Shown: piece by piece, positions 37,681 through 52,200 of the stretch | Layout: every line of letters begins with the position of its first letter | How positions within the stretch are numbered: the first letter of the stretch is position 1 | Assembly (NCBI RefSeq): GCF_037038585.1 | Contig: NC_092523.1 | Coordinates: forward strand, 30,447,501 to 30,511,500 | Length of the DNA: 64,000 nucleotides | Direction: 5' to 3' | From: Patagioenas fasciata | Lineage: Eukaryota > Chordata > Aves > Columbiformes > Columbidae | Notes under the pieces: generated by a model | Seen by the model: the letters and a program-made list of their open reading frames with translations, nothing else | Databases searched by the model: none | What the model was told of the DNA's origin: nothing | Translations under genes and position numbers: made by a program

Positions 37681-40600
37681 AGGGTCAGGGCATCTTTTAT
37701 GAGAAGTATTCTCTCAGTAGAAAGTTTAGGCTTTGTTCTTCAAACTCTGAAAATGTGTCATGTTGCTCCCTGTTCTTGAAGTCCTGTAAATAGAGACATA
37801 GGCATATCTAAAAACATACTTCACTGTGTATTGCTAGAGTGCATGCTGCAGAACTGGGAGCAAGCATGGTCCCAGTGCTACTTGGTTTGGAGTAGAGTTG
37901 TTAATGGGTAAAAACTATGTACAACACAAGCTCTGCATATTCTGTCATTGTGTTTAGGAGCAAATGACAGAAGAAATTATGAACAGTATTTTTGACCTTT
38001 GTTTTAAAAAGAATTTGATTTGTGTCTCAGGTACAGGTTAAGTTTTATATGTTAGTTCTCACAAATACTTTATCTTAATTTCTTTTGCTGTAGCATTTCA
38101 TTAGTTTTGTGTATACAGAAGTCAGAGGAATTCATGACAGTATCAGTATTAAGTAAAGGTTACAAAATATCAAATATTTGAGGTACAGAAATCTTTTTGA
38201 TAGGCCTGGGAAGTAAAGACAAAGTTAATAAAATTCCAGTGCATATCAGCTGTCATATTTGCTCTCCTCATTCACTGACATGACAATATATCTCAAACAG
38301 TGTGTTAAATAATGTAGAAAGGAAGAGGATACAAGTCCAGTTTGTATATAAAATATGAATTCCTGTCTTTTCAGACCTAAATAATAATAGATTTCTTAAA
38401 AAACTTTCCCATTCCTTGCAAGGCATAAATTTCACTGAACATGGTGCCCCATCATAATCAGGCTATACTAGATCTTAGCAGTTGCCCTCATATAGTTCCT
38501 TACACCCGAATAATCTTAGCCTTTTCAGTGGGAGACTAATTTTGTGAAGTTGTATGTGCTGTGGATAAAATCCACCTGGCTTCTGATCAGTAGTGAAGTT
38601 GTAATTGTTACCAGCCGAAGCAGGGCTGGGCTTGGCTAATTGCCTTGTTAGCACGAAGTTACCCAATTTTTAGGCTTTATTTACAGTCAGTGGTTTTCAT
38701 GTAGGGCACATCTTTAGTTGGTGTGATTTCATGACCTTTAATGGAGCAGCACAGATTCACCCTAGAGATCAACCCTTTTGATACAGAAGTTTTAGAGACC
38801 CACGTAATTAACATGTCTGCCCTGTTAGTGAGCAAATAACTTTGAATACAAAGCAGCAGGAGTGAGACACTAAACTTTTCCAGTCTATGCTGCTTAAGTA
38901 GATGGATTTTGGGTTATTCAGTAGAAAGCCCTGATGGTGCTGAGTATTTTTAGATGTAGTTGCCCAGGCATAATTGCCAGATGGTAACGTATTATAGATT
39001 TATTTACTGGAATGATGCCTGTAGAACAATCATATTTGTCTTCCTCATTCTGGATCTGTACCACTTGCACTCCCCATTGCCTTTTGAAAATAAAAGCGTG
39101 GTCACAGAACCATGCATCTGACACTTCTGAAATATTATTCCACTCTAAATATTACTTTCAATACAGCCTGGGGCTGTGGTTCTCGGACACTGTGTCTGAG
39201 CCATACTTCAGAAAAGTGGCAATATTCACTGCATCGCTGAGTCCAGCTGCCTGTGGCTGAGGGACTGCTCCTACTGCATCCTCAAGCACCAGTTTTAGAA
39301 GCACAGTGTGAAAATCCCCGTGCTGGCACATTGCAAAGACAGCGTGGATCGTGCTGAGCTCCACACCTTGTCTGCAACGTGCTCATGTCAGACCGGTGAG
39401 GCCTGCCTCATTTGTTGGGAATTCCCCAAGGAGCTTGAGGATTTTAGAAGAAAACTCAGTTGCTTCCAGGTAAGATATGCCAGTGGATATTCATAACCTC
39501 TGGAATATGAGCTGTATTTAGGAAAGAGGTAGTTGATTATCATCCTATATCTGTTTTTGAAAGTTCATCCCTGAAGTCTAGCATACGGAAACTCTATTAC
39601 TTATTAAAAAGTAGGAATCTAAATGCAAAGCTGGGTTTAATTAACTGGGAGAAGGAACGTTATATTAAGAACTTCTTTATCTGCACTTCTGCAGTCTATC
39701 TGTGGAGTATTCAGTGTGTAGTCAACCAAGCTGAGAAAATTTGGGGTAAACTAAGAAAGGAAAGGCTTCCATTCTCTTTACAGCAGAGACTTGCTGTCCT
39801 TGCAAGGGTCCGAGTGTGTGTTTCAGGCTCCACTGAAAACCTCCTACTCTATCAACTGTGTGAATAAGAGTTGTCATCTCAAAACCACTGAGGTACTTTA
39901 AACAGCTTTTGTGTTTGTAGAATTTCCATGGATTGTTTGGTCTGAGAGTCTTGGCTGGGCATGCTTTTCATGATTGTTTTTTTCTGTATTGGATTTTCTC
40001 TTGTTTTGAGCTGATGGCATTAAGTTGCATTACATGCAAGTTTGGATTGTATTGTTATAAATTTCTGGTAGAAAGGGAGGGAAGGTTTACTAAACCACTT
40101 TATTTTCAAATATTCAGTTTTCCTCTGAGGATGTATAATCACCATGTAACATAATTTTTATAGACTGGGATCAGTCAGCTGAGATCATAACCATGAGTTC
40201 TGCAGAGCAAGCCTTGATTCCTGTACGCAGCCTCCCATGTATTTATGGAGGCTGCCTAGCTCTGCAACAGCTTTATCATCTCATAAGAAGCCAGATTACC
40301 ACGCTCAGAGCATGGTGAATGTCTCTCTTGATTGGTTTCTCTTTTGATGATGCCCATCTTAAGCAAAATGTAATTTCTGGAAGAATCCTTGTGATCTCAG
40401 TTTTTAATAGCTTACAGACACAGTTAATGTGCCCAGAAAAGTACGTATACCATTGAAAAGTCTATAGTAAATGAATGAACAAGTAAATAATATGTGGCTA
40501 TCCTTGCATACTAAAACTCTCAGCAATGTCTGGACTGCAAGACCTGATTGTTATAATGTAAAAGGCAAATGTGTTTTTCTGTTTCTTGCCAGACAAGTGG

Positions 40601-40924
40601 GTGATATTCTCACACCAGTTTTGCCAATAACAAGCATGCTTCTGACTATGGAGGGCTAGGATTCCACCTAAGCTACTCCTCTAGCTTTAAGTGGTAGACA
40701 GAGAAGTCTTGGTTACATGAGAAAAGAAGCCCTGTTTTTTTTAAAATTTAATTTACTAGTATCATTGTCAGTCTGAACTGGCTAAACAAAAGCTGTTACC
40801 TTATTAACTCTTACAGATTGTAACCTAAATGGACAATTGCAATAAAAAAGATACAATTGAATGGACTTATTTTTGAAGGACTAATGCAATTGCAATCTTT
40901 GGTAAATTATATTTTGTCTTTCTG

Positions 40925-40988
40925 TTTTTTTTTTTTTTTTTTTTTTTTTTGGTGTGTGTGTGTGTGCGTGTTTTTTATTTTTTTTTTT
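40925..40988. repeat. Composite T26-(GT)n-T tract
   Basis: Twenty-six T (40925-40950) are followed by alternating GT/TG to 40970 with one GC interruption, then another T-rich run to 40988. It has a poly-pyrimidine and a Z-DNA-prone part side by side. Confidence 0.95.
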
Positions 40989-43756
40989 AAATACATGAAA
41001 ATATTCATAGTAGAAGTGCAGAAATAGAATTTTTTTGTACAATGGTAACTAATTTACTTTCTTCCAAGTTTATGGTGCAGGAATTTTAAAAGCACAGGTG
41101 AGGAATGAAAGCTATAAATATTCTAGCAAACTTTTCTGGTACATATTTATATGCAAGCTACTTATGTGCACAGTTTAAAATGCTGAGAGAAGAGCTGTGT
41201 ATATTCCACCTGAAGAATACTGTTAGTGAATCACCTGGTTAGATTCTGAAGGGAAAAAATAGGAAAAAGAAGTGTAACCGTGTTAAATATATCCAATTGT
41301 ATATCTCTTTTGTGAGTTCAGCATTTCCTATTCTTACAGTATATGAATTTTGGCAGCTACCCATGATTTTATCTTCCAATCTGCTGGTCAAAACCATGCC
41401 TAGGTACTGCTCTGTAATCAATTCTTTGTCCATATGTGGAGCCTCTTATCTAGTATTCAACAGAAAATGAATCCTACCTGGTTAAAATACTATTTCCTAA
41501 AGAACCTCTGTGTTTTCAGATTAGTTAATAAATATTTTTGCTACTGGAAACTCTATGTGTTGGAAAATTCTTAATGAATGTCAAATTTGAGAAGATTCTG
41601 TTAATGCTGTTTGCTCAGTAAGTTAGTCCACATGGACATGATATAGAGCATGTAAGCATAGTGATTTCCTCTGAATCCAAGGAATCTATCTGTCTTTAGA
41701 CATAGCCATAGTCAACCTAGCCATAAATGTGATCATCTGAACGAGGTAAATAAAGGTGATGAAATGTGTTTTTTAACCACATCAGTGCTATATGTCCTGC
41801 TGGTGATAGAAAAGCAGGATGGATGGTCAACAGAATTAAATGCTACAGAGCTACATTTACTGCTCCCTCTGATCTATTTACAGTCACCCAGGACCAAGCT
41901 TTGTGGTACAAGATAACATTGAAGTGCTACTTTGGGATTGTCAATGTTCTTTTGGCACCAATTTAAATCAGAAAAGAAAAGAGAGTGTAATTGGAATTAT
42001 GTAGTTTCCTGGTGAGGCTACAGCTATGCTGTGTTAAAAGTACTTTTTCAGTTGCAGTGATTGTTTATTGTGTTTGTACAATTGCAGTTATCACTATTGT
42101 ACTGATATGTTTATTATAGTAATGACTAAGGACCTAGTAATAATTAAGCACTATCCAGCTGAATATTAATATATGCCCAATAGTACAGAGTATGTGACCT
42201 CATGGTATTTAGATTATGGGAAAGCAGTACGAGCACAGGGCGGACAATAGGATGATAAAAAATGTAATTTCAGGTGGATACGGAATGGTCTTTATGAAGA
42301 GGGAATGAATTAAATCTGATACAGTGTTGAGAAAGGCTAGGGAAAAAGAGCGAACATAGCAAGTACACAGAGAAATGAAGGGGAATGGCACAGATGGGAG
42401 CAACCATGGCAGAGAAAGCACAATCACCACTGCTGGATGCTCTTACGATATGCAGAGGTCCCTGTTTTGGCTGCTCTTACTTTCTGGAGGGTCTAGCTGA
42501 TATCTCCCTGTTGTCTTACTTTACAAGCATGTGCAGAGGGAGAAATGCACCTTTTCCCAGCCACCTGGAGTTCAGTCCTCTTCCCTGTGCACTTCCATGG
42601 CTAGGCATACACAGAGAAAGAGTGGTTAGGAGTAACATTTTTTTATTTCGTTTATATGGCCATCACTTCATTGCAGCATGTTCTGTTTTGATTCCTTGTA
42701 TTTTTGCTGAGTGCTTCAGTTTTCTCTGGTTGATTTGACCTGGCTCAACTATGCCCACAGTCTGGGGCTGCATTTCTTTTACCTAGTTACCTCTTTTCCA
42801 ATATAGTTGCACTGGTACAAGATTTGCAGGTAGGTAGGGTTGTATGGACAGATTAAACAAATAACAGGTGCATATTTTCAGCAGTTAATGGATCTGAATG
42901 GCTTGCTATTATTATTCATACAGTAACTAAAGTATATTATCCAGAGTAACGAAAGGATTGTTCTAGGACTCCCCCTTAACGCATTAGGTATGTGCATATC
43001 ATGTGCCTGTGTCTTTGATACTTACATAAATTTAAAAATTTACTTTGAGTGAACTACTAGATACTTGGTTTGCTACTGGAGTAGTGAATATATTTAGCAC
43101 TCTGCGTTCAGCTGAATGTGATTGCAGAGCCCCTCTTTGCTTGCCTAATAATCAGTTCAGTTTATTTCATCTCTGTTTCTTTCTATTTTGAATTTCATTT
43201 GTTTTCTTCTTTCTGAGCATTTCCTTCTGAAGCCTCTTCACTTCAGCCCTTCTCCTTTTTGTTCAGATGGATACAGCCAAAACCCATTATAAAAGTGGCA
43301 CTTCAGATTATCACAAATATGTATGCATTTTCTCATTGTTACCCTAAATCTCTGTGATGATACTTCCAGACCGTTTCCATACATCTACCTCTAACAGCTA
43401 AAGACGAAAGTAGAAAAAAAACCCTCTTAATACCTCAAAGCATCATAGAAAACTTCATACAATGATCAGTTTGGGGGATTATAAGCACTTTAAATTTCTA
43501 ATAGTGCAAAATGTAATGGTATCATCTACACATAATTCTCCTTTTCCTTCTTTTTTTCTCAGCTGTTATTCATGATTGTCTTCACTTAGGTGCCTTTTGA
43601 ACCCTTTAAGCTTAGCCTACCTACTCCTAGCACTTGGGGTACTTGAGTACAGCACATGCCTCTGTTACTGTTATGGCAATTCAGCACCTGCCGCTTCTCC
43701 CAGTGCCCAATGGAAAAAAGTTGTCTTAAATAGAATCAAAATAATCTGATTTAAAA

Positions 43757-43856
43757 CAACAACAAAAACCCCAACGAACCAAAAAACCACAAAAACCCAG
43801 CCAAACAAAAAAAACAACCAACCACTCCCCCCCCCCCCCCAATCAACAACAACAAA
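43757..43856. repeat. A/C-rich low-complexity tract with C14
   Basis: About 100 bases made almost entirely of A and C (AACAACAAAAACCCCAACG and similar) with an uninterrupted C14 at 43827-43840. The plus strand is thus strongly biased; the minus strand is G/T-rich. Confidence 0.9.
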
Positions 43857-45059
43857 CTATAGTAGCAGGTGCATCTGCAGTTATGATCATATCCAAACTG
43901 AAATGGAAATGTGGAAGAAGAAAGAAGAATTTGATATTATGAGTGGTGCTCCTAGATTTGAAGATTCTTGGACATAAATTCTTGATCCCCTTTAGCCCTG
44001 TTGAGAAGGTGCTACACTCTGCTTTGATGAGGAGTATGTGGATAGGACAGTGGATGCGGGAACAGTGAGATGGGATTAGGTTGCCCTCTTCTGTTGTGAC
44101 CAAGTGGGTTGATTTCTGCAGAATATTAACTGCTGGTTGTTACCGTTTGTACAGCATCTACAATTCTCTTTCCTGAATGAAGAATGAATTGCTTGTATGG
44201 CTGTCAGTCATTTTGAAACTGTCATGAGTAGAAAAGACAAAGAAGTGGGGTATAAACAAGCAGATGTTCACTCTGTAGCTGAAAATATCACCTCTTACCA
44301 GTGTGCTAACTAAAAAGACTGTGTATGCACAGTCAGACTGAAAGCTGATGTTCTTCTTGCACAGGATAAAAATAAGAGTAATTCGTGGGAGGCTTTCTGG
44401 AGAGGCAACATCATGTTCTTTTCTGTCTCTCTCTTCTGCATCTCTATAGAAGCAACTATGCTACATGTCAGAATTACTGAGAAGACATTGACCCTTCGCA
44501 GGTCTGCTTCCTCACCACAGGGCTGTCAGGATGGTCAGATTTAGTTCTGAACATTTGGAATGGGTAAAATAAAGTGTTTCTTGTCAAAGGAGGAATTAGC
44601 CACTTGGAGAGAACAAATGCTCTAGTGCGGAGAAAGCACAACCATTCAATATGAGGTTAAACTTTTCCATTTAACAAGAGGGAAAACAGGCTGTTTTGGG
44701 ACCCACTGACCAAAGCTGTTTTCCAGTGTGTCTGAGGGAACACCAGAGGTGAGACAGTGATAAAATGAATAGAGAGCAAGTCACACAGAGTATTTCCAGG
44801 CTGCTTTACATTCATGTTTTATTCAGCGACATAGCCTGATGAAGGTCACTGCCTGTACTGGGCAGTAGTAGCTCCTATCAACATCAATAACAATCAAGAG
44901 TACCCACTGCCTCTGGGGATCTGGCCCTCCCCAGTTCATGAAGACTGGCTGTTCCAACATTGAACAGTGGACCATTTAAAAAGGTTACTCTAACTCCCGA
45001 GTAACAGTTTTAGACAATGTACAGGTACAAATATTCACATATACATATTTTGATGCAAG

Positions 45060-45074
45060 TTTTTTTTTTTTTTT
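45060..45074. repeat. Poly-T tract (T15)
   Basis: A pure T run in the spacer. No associated element body was seen. Confidence 0.85.
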
Positions 45075-48000
45075 CCTGTATGTATTATAGGTTTTTCTTA
45101 CATTACAACATGATGGTAACTAGTGCTCAGTGCAGTTTCTGAAAGGTAAATAAACCACTTGATGATGAGGAAGAAAGGACTAAGCCATCAGAACAAATGA
45201 GCTGCCAGCCAGGGCAGTAGGGAAGAAGGGGAGGGTGCAAGGAGAATCACATCAAGAGAATAACAGAACTGCTCAAGCCTCCAAAGTCTGACCTGGCTCT
45301 GGGAGTAATTACCTCAAAATCTGATTCAAAGTCTTCTATTGACTGGTCTTTGTATCAGTTGTTCTCAGAAATTCCTGTTTACCCAGTGGTTTTTCTTTCT
45401 TTGGTTCAGAGGAGAAACAAAGATTCATGGGAGGTTTACTTTATGCTTTAATATATAATAGACCAGTCAGTTTAATCATGGAACAAATGTTTGACCACAG
45501 TTGCCCAGGAGTGTTTCCATAATCCCTTGAAGAGCAAGCCACAGGCACATCCAACGCCCTTTCTGTTTCCAACCTCTACCTGAGATTCACGAGGAAATAA
45601 AAATAAAAATCTAAGCATGAAAGGCAATCTGGGGCTGTGATATATTCTCACCTGCTCTTTGAGCTGGACATTCAAAGCACCAAAACCTTGCATCCATATT
45701 CTTGGTTACCATGAATAAATACTTGAGGCTCAGCCAGAGCTACCAAATTCTGGAGTAAAAGGAAACATTTCAAACTTACCTGTGCAAAATCTGTGATTCT
45801 GTATCTGAATTTGCTCTGAGTTACATCCACTAACTTTGCCAGTGTTTGTGTCAAGCTCCTAAATGAAAATTTTGCCACAGAGAGTGTATGCTTTCTATTG
45901 GGATGCAGTATAGGGAGATGCCTGGATGCAACATCATGTGCCTTCAGATTCACCTCTGCCTTTCAATTCTCATGAAGACCTTACGGGAAATGCGAAGTGA
46001 CTTAGTACTGTACAAAGAAGCCTTTCAAATATGAACTGAATTTATAATTGACATATCTATGAAATATTAAACAAACCATTAGTGTCTCTGAGCAGGTTAC
46101 CCACATGAGTCCTTCACTCTGCGCTGGATTGTGTGTCTGTGGTAACTTATTAAGCTCTGACTTATTGAAAGTAAAGAGGCATAAATGAGACTCACTAGAG
46201 GCAGAGTATCAAAAAACACGTTTAAGTGGATAAATAACAAAAAGAGACTTAATACAGCAGCTACATAAACAGTTTCAACATTCTTGCATTGAAGTTTGAA
46301 ATAAAAAGTCATGTGCAGTGATAGCCACTTGATGAAAATAAATATGGAGATTTCAGGCATGAGGACATGGAAACAGATCGTTGGCAGAAGAAATCAAGTA
46401 GGGGAAAGGTATGTATTTGTACACTTGGGTCAGAAGGATTGTTTCCTACATGAAACTATGGTACAGAAGGTGGATCAAACAAGGGGGATATGATTGCACA
46501 TTCCCAAACTTCTTGACTCACAGGACATCACAGGAGAAATGTCATTCTTGGTGAATGGTACAGCTCTGAGACACTCATGGTCCTATCCTCACATGCTGAG
46601 GAGTGAACTATGAACAATGATGTTGTTGAGCCATCAGTATGGTGTGCATCATTGTTGGGGGGTATTTGGTAAGGTGGGCTTCTCTAGGATGTTATTTCAC
46701 TGAAGGCCAAATCGGTTACATTGAGTTGACAGGATGGAAATCATTGCTGCAGCCTTTAATATCTATAGACTTGTGTTCTTTCTTAAATATGAGGGGGTTA
46801 TAGAAGGATACACAGCACACGATCTGGGGCTATGTTTCACTCATTCGATCCCTACAGTTTGTATGTACCAAAGCCGGCTGTTCCTGGATTGGTTGGGTGC
46901 ATCCAGAGAATAATGTGAAGTGACATTTTCCTGTCAAGGCCAAAGTCATTGCTAATAATGTCATAGCAGTCTCCTGCAATTGCGTGTCAGCTTCCCTGCA
47001 GAACAAGTGCAAAAGTTTGAAAAAATAATTTGGAAGGATTCAAAACGGGAAGAGAGAGAGAGGAACCATTTGGAATATTTGTAACCATGCTGGAGAATGT
47101 GACAATTAAGAAAGAAGTATTAAATGAAGTGTTTTTAAAAAAGTTACAGGAAAGGAAGAAAAAATATGGACATGAAAAACAAGACAGTGATTTTCTCGTA
47201 TAAACTGGCCAAGAGTCTATTCAAGGGACCACAGGAAGTTTCTCAACTTTTTTTTCTTTTTTTTTTTTTTAATTGAGAAATAAAAGCTCAACAAATAAAT
47301 GTAGTTTCACTGAAGTCTAGACTAAAGACACTACACTGCCTGAGGGAATTAAGTGGATAATCAAAAACATTTTGCGGTTTCTGCTGTTCCCAGAGACCAA
47401 AAGTAGGGACAGAGGAAAATGAGAGATGGTAAATGAGTCAAAATGAAAAAAAAAAAAAAACCCAAACCCAAAACTCTGTGGAAAAAAAATGACTTTCCCA
47501 TATCCAGCTAGAGGCCAGCTGAAAGTAGCTAAGTGTTATGAAAGGCAGAGTACAAACATAGGATCTACAGCTATGATCTGAAGTCCTTGTTTTTCTTTGT
47601 AGGAACACAAACAGTCAGAAGAGTTTAATGCTCATTTAAGTATCTATTTGAATTTTTAATATTTGATTCAGTACAAAACTTTGAATTTATTAAATTTGTA
47701 TTTGACAAATGAGAATGAAAACATGAAGACTGATTCTCTAATGCAATGTGATTAGTTATTTTGATAGGCAAAATTAGATGTAAGGTCTGATCACTCTGTA
47801 GTTGGAGTGCAGAAGCTTTTATGGGGTCATTAGACTGGGATTTTATGTAGGAAAACTAGCTTTTGGGTAGCAGTGCCTTAAACAGGCTTGGCTGATAAAT
47901 AACTTCTCAGGACCTAGATATATGTGTAGGTGACTTCAGGTCAAGTTGTATAACCATTATCAAACCTAACAGTCAAATCTCTGGGATTTGGGTGTGAGAG

Positions 48001-49180
48001 GCAGTGCTGGTAATATCAAGTTTTATTCTCAGTTACTTACTGTATAAGCTAGTTCTCATTTAAAGTACATACAGGACTATCTCTGTACACCCACATGCCA
48101 CTCATTTGAGACAGAGGAGCAAGGCAGAGAAATATGTATTTTCTGGGCCAGGATCTGGCAGTTTAGATAACTTATTTTGGAAAGTACAGAGGAAGGTACT
48201 GCGAGAACGGACATGCTGTTCTAAGGAAGTGGATACAAAAGCCTCTCACTACCAGGGAATTATATTTAAGAGATTTTTGTAACTGCAAGAGAATCCCCTC
48301 TGTTTAATTCCTTTCCAGCTGGACCTTGTAAAGTGATTTCTCAGCAAGGCTTGTATAAAACAGCATTGTACCAATCACTTCTATGAGTCACAAGCACATA
48401 TGGGTGATGGTACCTACATCAGGCTGTGGGAACTCTGCAGGCAGCTAAGCTATGTTTGGCATTTGTCTTCCATTGCAAAATCCCTTCACAGATGCTGAAC
48501 ATTAAGCAACCACTGAGACAAGAGTCTAAAGCATCTACAAATCCCAATGACAAAGCAAAATTGTCTTTCCATTCTTATTGTTAGTCACACTACATGATAT
48601 CGTATTATGAATTTCTCTAAGGCCAGTAGAAATAAAAAATTAGGAAAAAAATATTTTTCATTTCTTAAATATTTACACGTAAGTCATTAATAAGGGAATC
48701 CATAATTCTTGTTTAGTAGCAACAATAACTCCAGAAGGCTGATAGTTTTCAGAATAAATTTATGTTTATTTATTAGCACTTCAGGGGCTCCCAGAGCTAT
48801 GTGTTACTGATCTGCTCAAAGTGAGGAAGGGATGTACGGACTTCTTCATTAACCAAAGAACCTGCATATATTTAAAATGAATTGTTGTTGATTGTCCTGT
48901 CTGTGATTATACTGAATATTTGTATACACTAATAAAATAGATATAAAATGCAGGAGATCTGGTAATATAATTGTTTTCTACAAGAATGGTAATATGTTCA
49001 AAGTCGATTTAAATATTGCCTAAAATGTTTCACTCTGCAGAATAAGAGAAAAAAAAAACTTCAATTTTCCACTAGGTGTCACTCAATCTATTTCTTTGGT
49101 CAAACAGGATCTATTTGCAGAAGAGAACTGAGAGAAAAATACAGCTGCAGTACTGCTCTAAAAATAGTGCGGTGGTGGGA

Positions 49181-49205
49181 TTTTTTTTATTTTTTTTTTT
49201 TTTTT
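49181..49205. repeat. Poly-T tract T8-A-T16
   Basis: A T run with a single A interruption, followed by GGTGTGAG. This may be the tail of a minus-strand retro-insertion, but no element body was recognised. Confidence 0.85.
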
Positions 49206-52200
49206 GGTGTGAGCACCAACTAGATGTATGTTGAAGGAATGAGTCCAAATGAATTACTTCTGTGTCTTAATTGTGCCTCTGCATTTTCTTGCTTTCTTTA
49301 CATTTTTCATTTAACAGCAGTCAAGAAAAACCTCACAAATGCCAAGTCTGATACAGCTGATCCATGAGTAAGCAATTCCACGGAAAGCCAAAAGCAGGAG
49401 ACAAGGGAAGGGGCAAGCTGGCTTTGCGTATGGGGACACTGCTTGGTTATTTCAGCCAGTAAGATTTGGCCCTTTCAAGGGGAGGGTGCTTGAGATACCT
49501 CTCCTTGCAGTGGAAAACAGAATCCAACACCTTTCAAGGAAGCTCCAAAGCATCAACCCTTTGAACTGCCATTGCACTAAAAGAAGACAGCACCTTTCAC
49601 AGTGCAAGGCATGGTGAGGTCCTTGGGAAAGGTATTGAGAGTGCAGGAAGATTGCAGAAGCATGAACTGGGAAATGATTGTCAAAGGGAGGAGAGAAGAA
49701 AAGACAGATACAAAGGGAGGAGTGTGTCAATATGGATGTGAAAAGGGAGGCCAGGCACGACTGTCCCTAATAGTAGCCTTGGCCCTGTGTTGCTGGCCAT
49801 AATGGCAGCTGAAGATGGCTGACCGCTCCTTGTGTCAGACTTGGCCAGACCAGAGCTGCTATGGGGAGGGCAGCACCCAAAAGGTCTGCAGGAAGGGAAA
49901 GATGGTGCAGAGCAAAACCTGCTGACTGGACAAAGTGAACCAGTGGATGCTACAGAAAGCACAGGAGGAAAGAAAGAAAAGAGCATTTTCAGCCTGGTTT
50001 CATGAAAATCAAACAGGCCATTTCTTGTGTGAGTCTGTCCAGGTACATAGTTTCTAGGAACATTTCACATATGCAGCTGATCTGAACAGATTACATTCAC
50101 ATGGACCACAACTCCTTTCATTACCTACTGTGCCCACGTAGATGATCTAGCATGTGTAAATCAAGACTTTCGATCTCTGAGGCTGTAAAATCATTGCTCT
50201 GAGAGCTGCAGGGTCCTTCTCCACCCCAGCTCAGTGAAGACTGGCAGGGTACCTGTGGGAACAGCAATCTGAGAAAATCTGACCAAGGGCCATGATGCAG
50301 AAGTCAGAGATATCTGTTAAAAGCAAGCCATAGCTTTGTGCTAACAATTCAGTGTATACCCCATGTTCACCAGGGAAAGAGTTAAAAACTAATTGTGCTC
50401 AGCCAAGGTGAAGCCCTCACTGGAGGAACTGGTGAGCAATGGCCATACGGGTGGCAGAGGGGAGGGACAGGCTGCCCAGAGAGCTGGTTGGTTTGGTCTC
50501 TGTTCTGCTTTGGGTCTGTGGCTGCTGGGCTGTGTGATCTGGCAAAGCAGAGACCCAAAAGGGATGACCAATGTGGTGTTTTGTTGTCCAGCCTGTATTT
50601 TCTATGCTGGCATCAGCATCAATCTTGTCTTTGCAATCCCTTGCTTTACTCCTCATAGAGTTTTTTTGCCTGCTGCAAACAACTTTTTCTGTAATTCACA
50701 GAGGTGTTTTACCCTAGCAGAAACCCCCTTCTTTCACATGCTCTCCACTTCTGCTCTTCACGTTATCTGTGTGGTATTTTCTGAGTTACTCCTCTTGTGT
50801 GCTGAGCTGCCTCTTTTCACCACTGTGGAGCTCTCCCATTAACCCAGCCATCAGGTGACCGTTACAGTGATGAGAATGCTATTAAAATAACCTGGTAGAG
50901 GAACTAAGATGTCTTTTAACATAGATCCTCCCAAAACTCTGATAACTAGATTATGATATTTGTTATTGCATTGCTCTTTGTTGTTTAAGTATTGGGTTTG
51001 AGCCTGGATAAGTACAATGGAGAAAGAACATAATGTTTTTGTGGGTCTGTTTGTGCAATTTTACAAGACACACAGAATGGGCAAACTGGAATGCAGCCAC
51101 AAAAATCCTACTGGCTTCTTGATTTGATATCTTCCCTCTGAAATACCCAGGGCTGTATCATATTTTACATAACAAAAGCTGGACTGAAGCAGCATTGCCG
51201 GGGAGGTGTAGCTGGAAGAAAATTAAGCACCACTCTGTTCTTGTTTGTCAGTGGTGGGGCTGGCAGAGGGCTCAGGGCCAGCGTGGCACTGGAGCCAAGG
51301 AGGTACCTGGGCCACCTCCTGGAAGCAGCAGCAAGGCTCTGCAGGAGGAACTGGCAGCCAGGTGTTCAACATCTCTGTTCTGTTGTTCAGTAGCTCCCTT
51401 CACTCATCTTCATTCAGCTCAGCTTCCCTGCTTAAAACATGAGAATAAAAACAGCTCCTCTCTTCACAGTGTGTTTTCAAGCACCAGGAGCCTCGTAGTG
51501 TAACCTTAGGGAGTTGATAAAGAATGTTAAAACTGTGTGTTTTTGCTCATGGTACTAGAGTAAACAGTAAGTTTCCCCATTGGATCAGACATGGATGAAG
51601 GCTCCTCTTAGAAACATTCTGATTTGGAAGGTGTTGGCATTCTTGGCATTGATTGCCAAGAAACATATTCAGATAATGTTGTTAATAGCACCTGTGCTAG
51701 CAATCTTTAAAGCCATGTATCTAATATAGACTCTGCTTGGGAACTGGCCAAGAACTGGCTTCTGCCATCCTGCCACTAAGCTGCAAGTCTGTGAATAGCT
51801 CAGCCTCAAGCCAACAGGAGGTTGTTTTTCCTGGTGCGGTATTATAAATGTGGGAGGTTTGGGACCTGAGTGTCACATGCGTCTTTGGGGACACTCCTGT
51901 GTATGAGTTGGAGGCTCTAGTTCACTGCTACCTTTCCCTCTGTCCTCCAGTTAGTTAGTTTAGGTCTTGCATATCTCTTCTTCAAGTCTTATACTTTTCT
52001 TCCTTTAGTCTGATGTGTTTCAAATCAAGTTCATACAAATTTTTCAGCCAAAATGGTCTTAGAGCTTATTGATATAGAGGTGTTGGTTTGTGACAGTGCA
52101 GGGCTGGAGGATGCACTCAGGATGAGCCAGAATCATCCATGGGGGACTTCACACCTACGTTATCGTATGATTTGGCCTATAGCAAGTCTACAGGAACCAA

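Noticed and set aside
39308..39496. 62-codon plus-strand frame ending at a good donor (CCAG|GTAAGATA)
   Set aside because: No acceptor partner and no recognisable protein; it lies in the possible long 3' UTR region.
50393..50842. 149-codon plus-strand frame with hydrophobic stretches
   Set aside because: Several overlapping frames are open in the same GC-richer DNA. There is no splice context and no recognisable domain, so chance is the simplest explanation.
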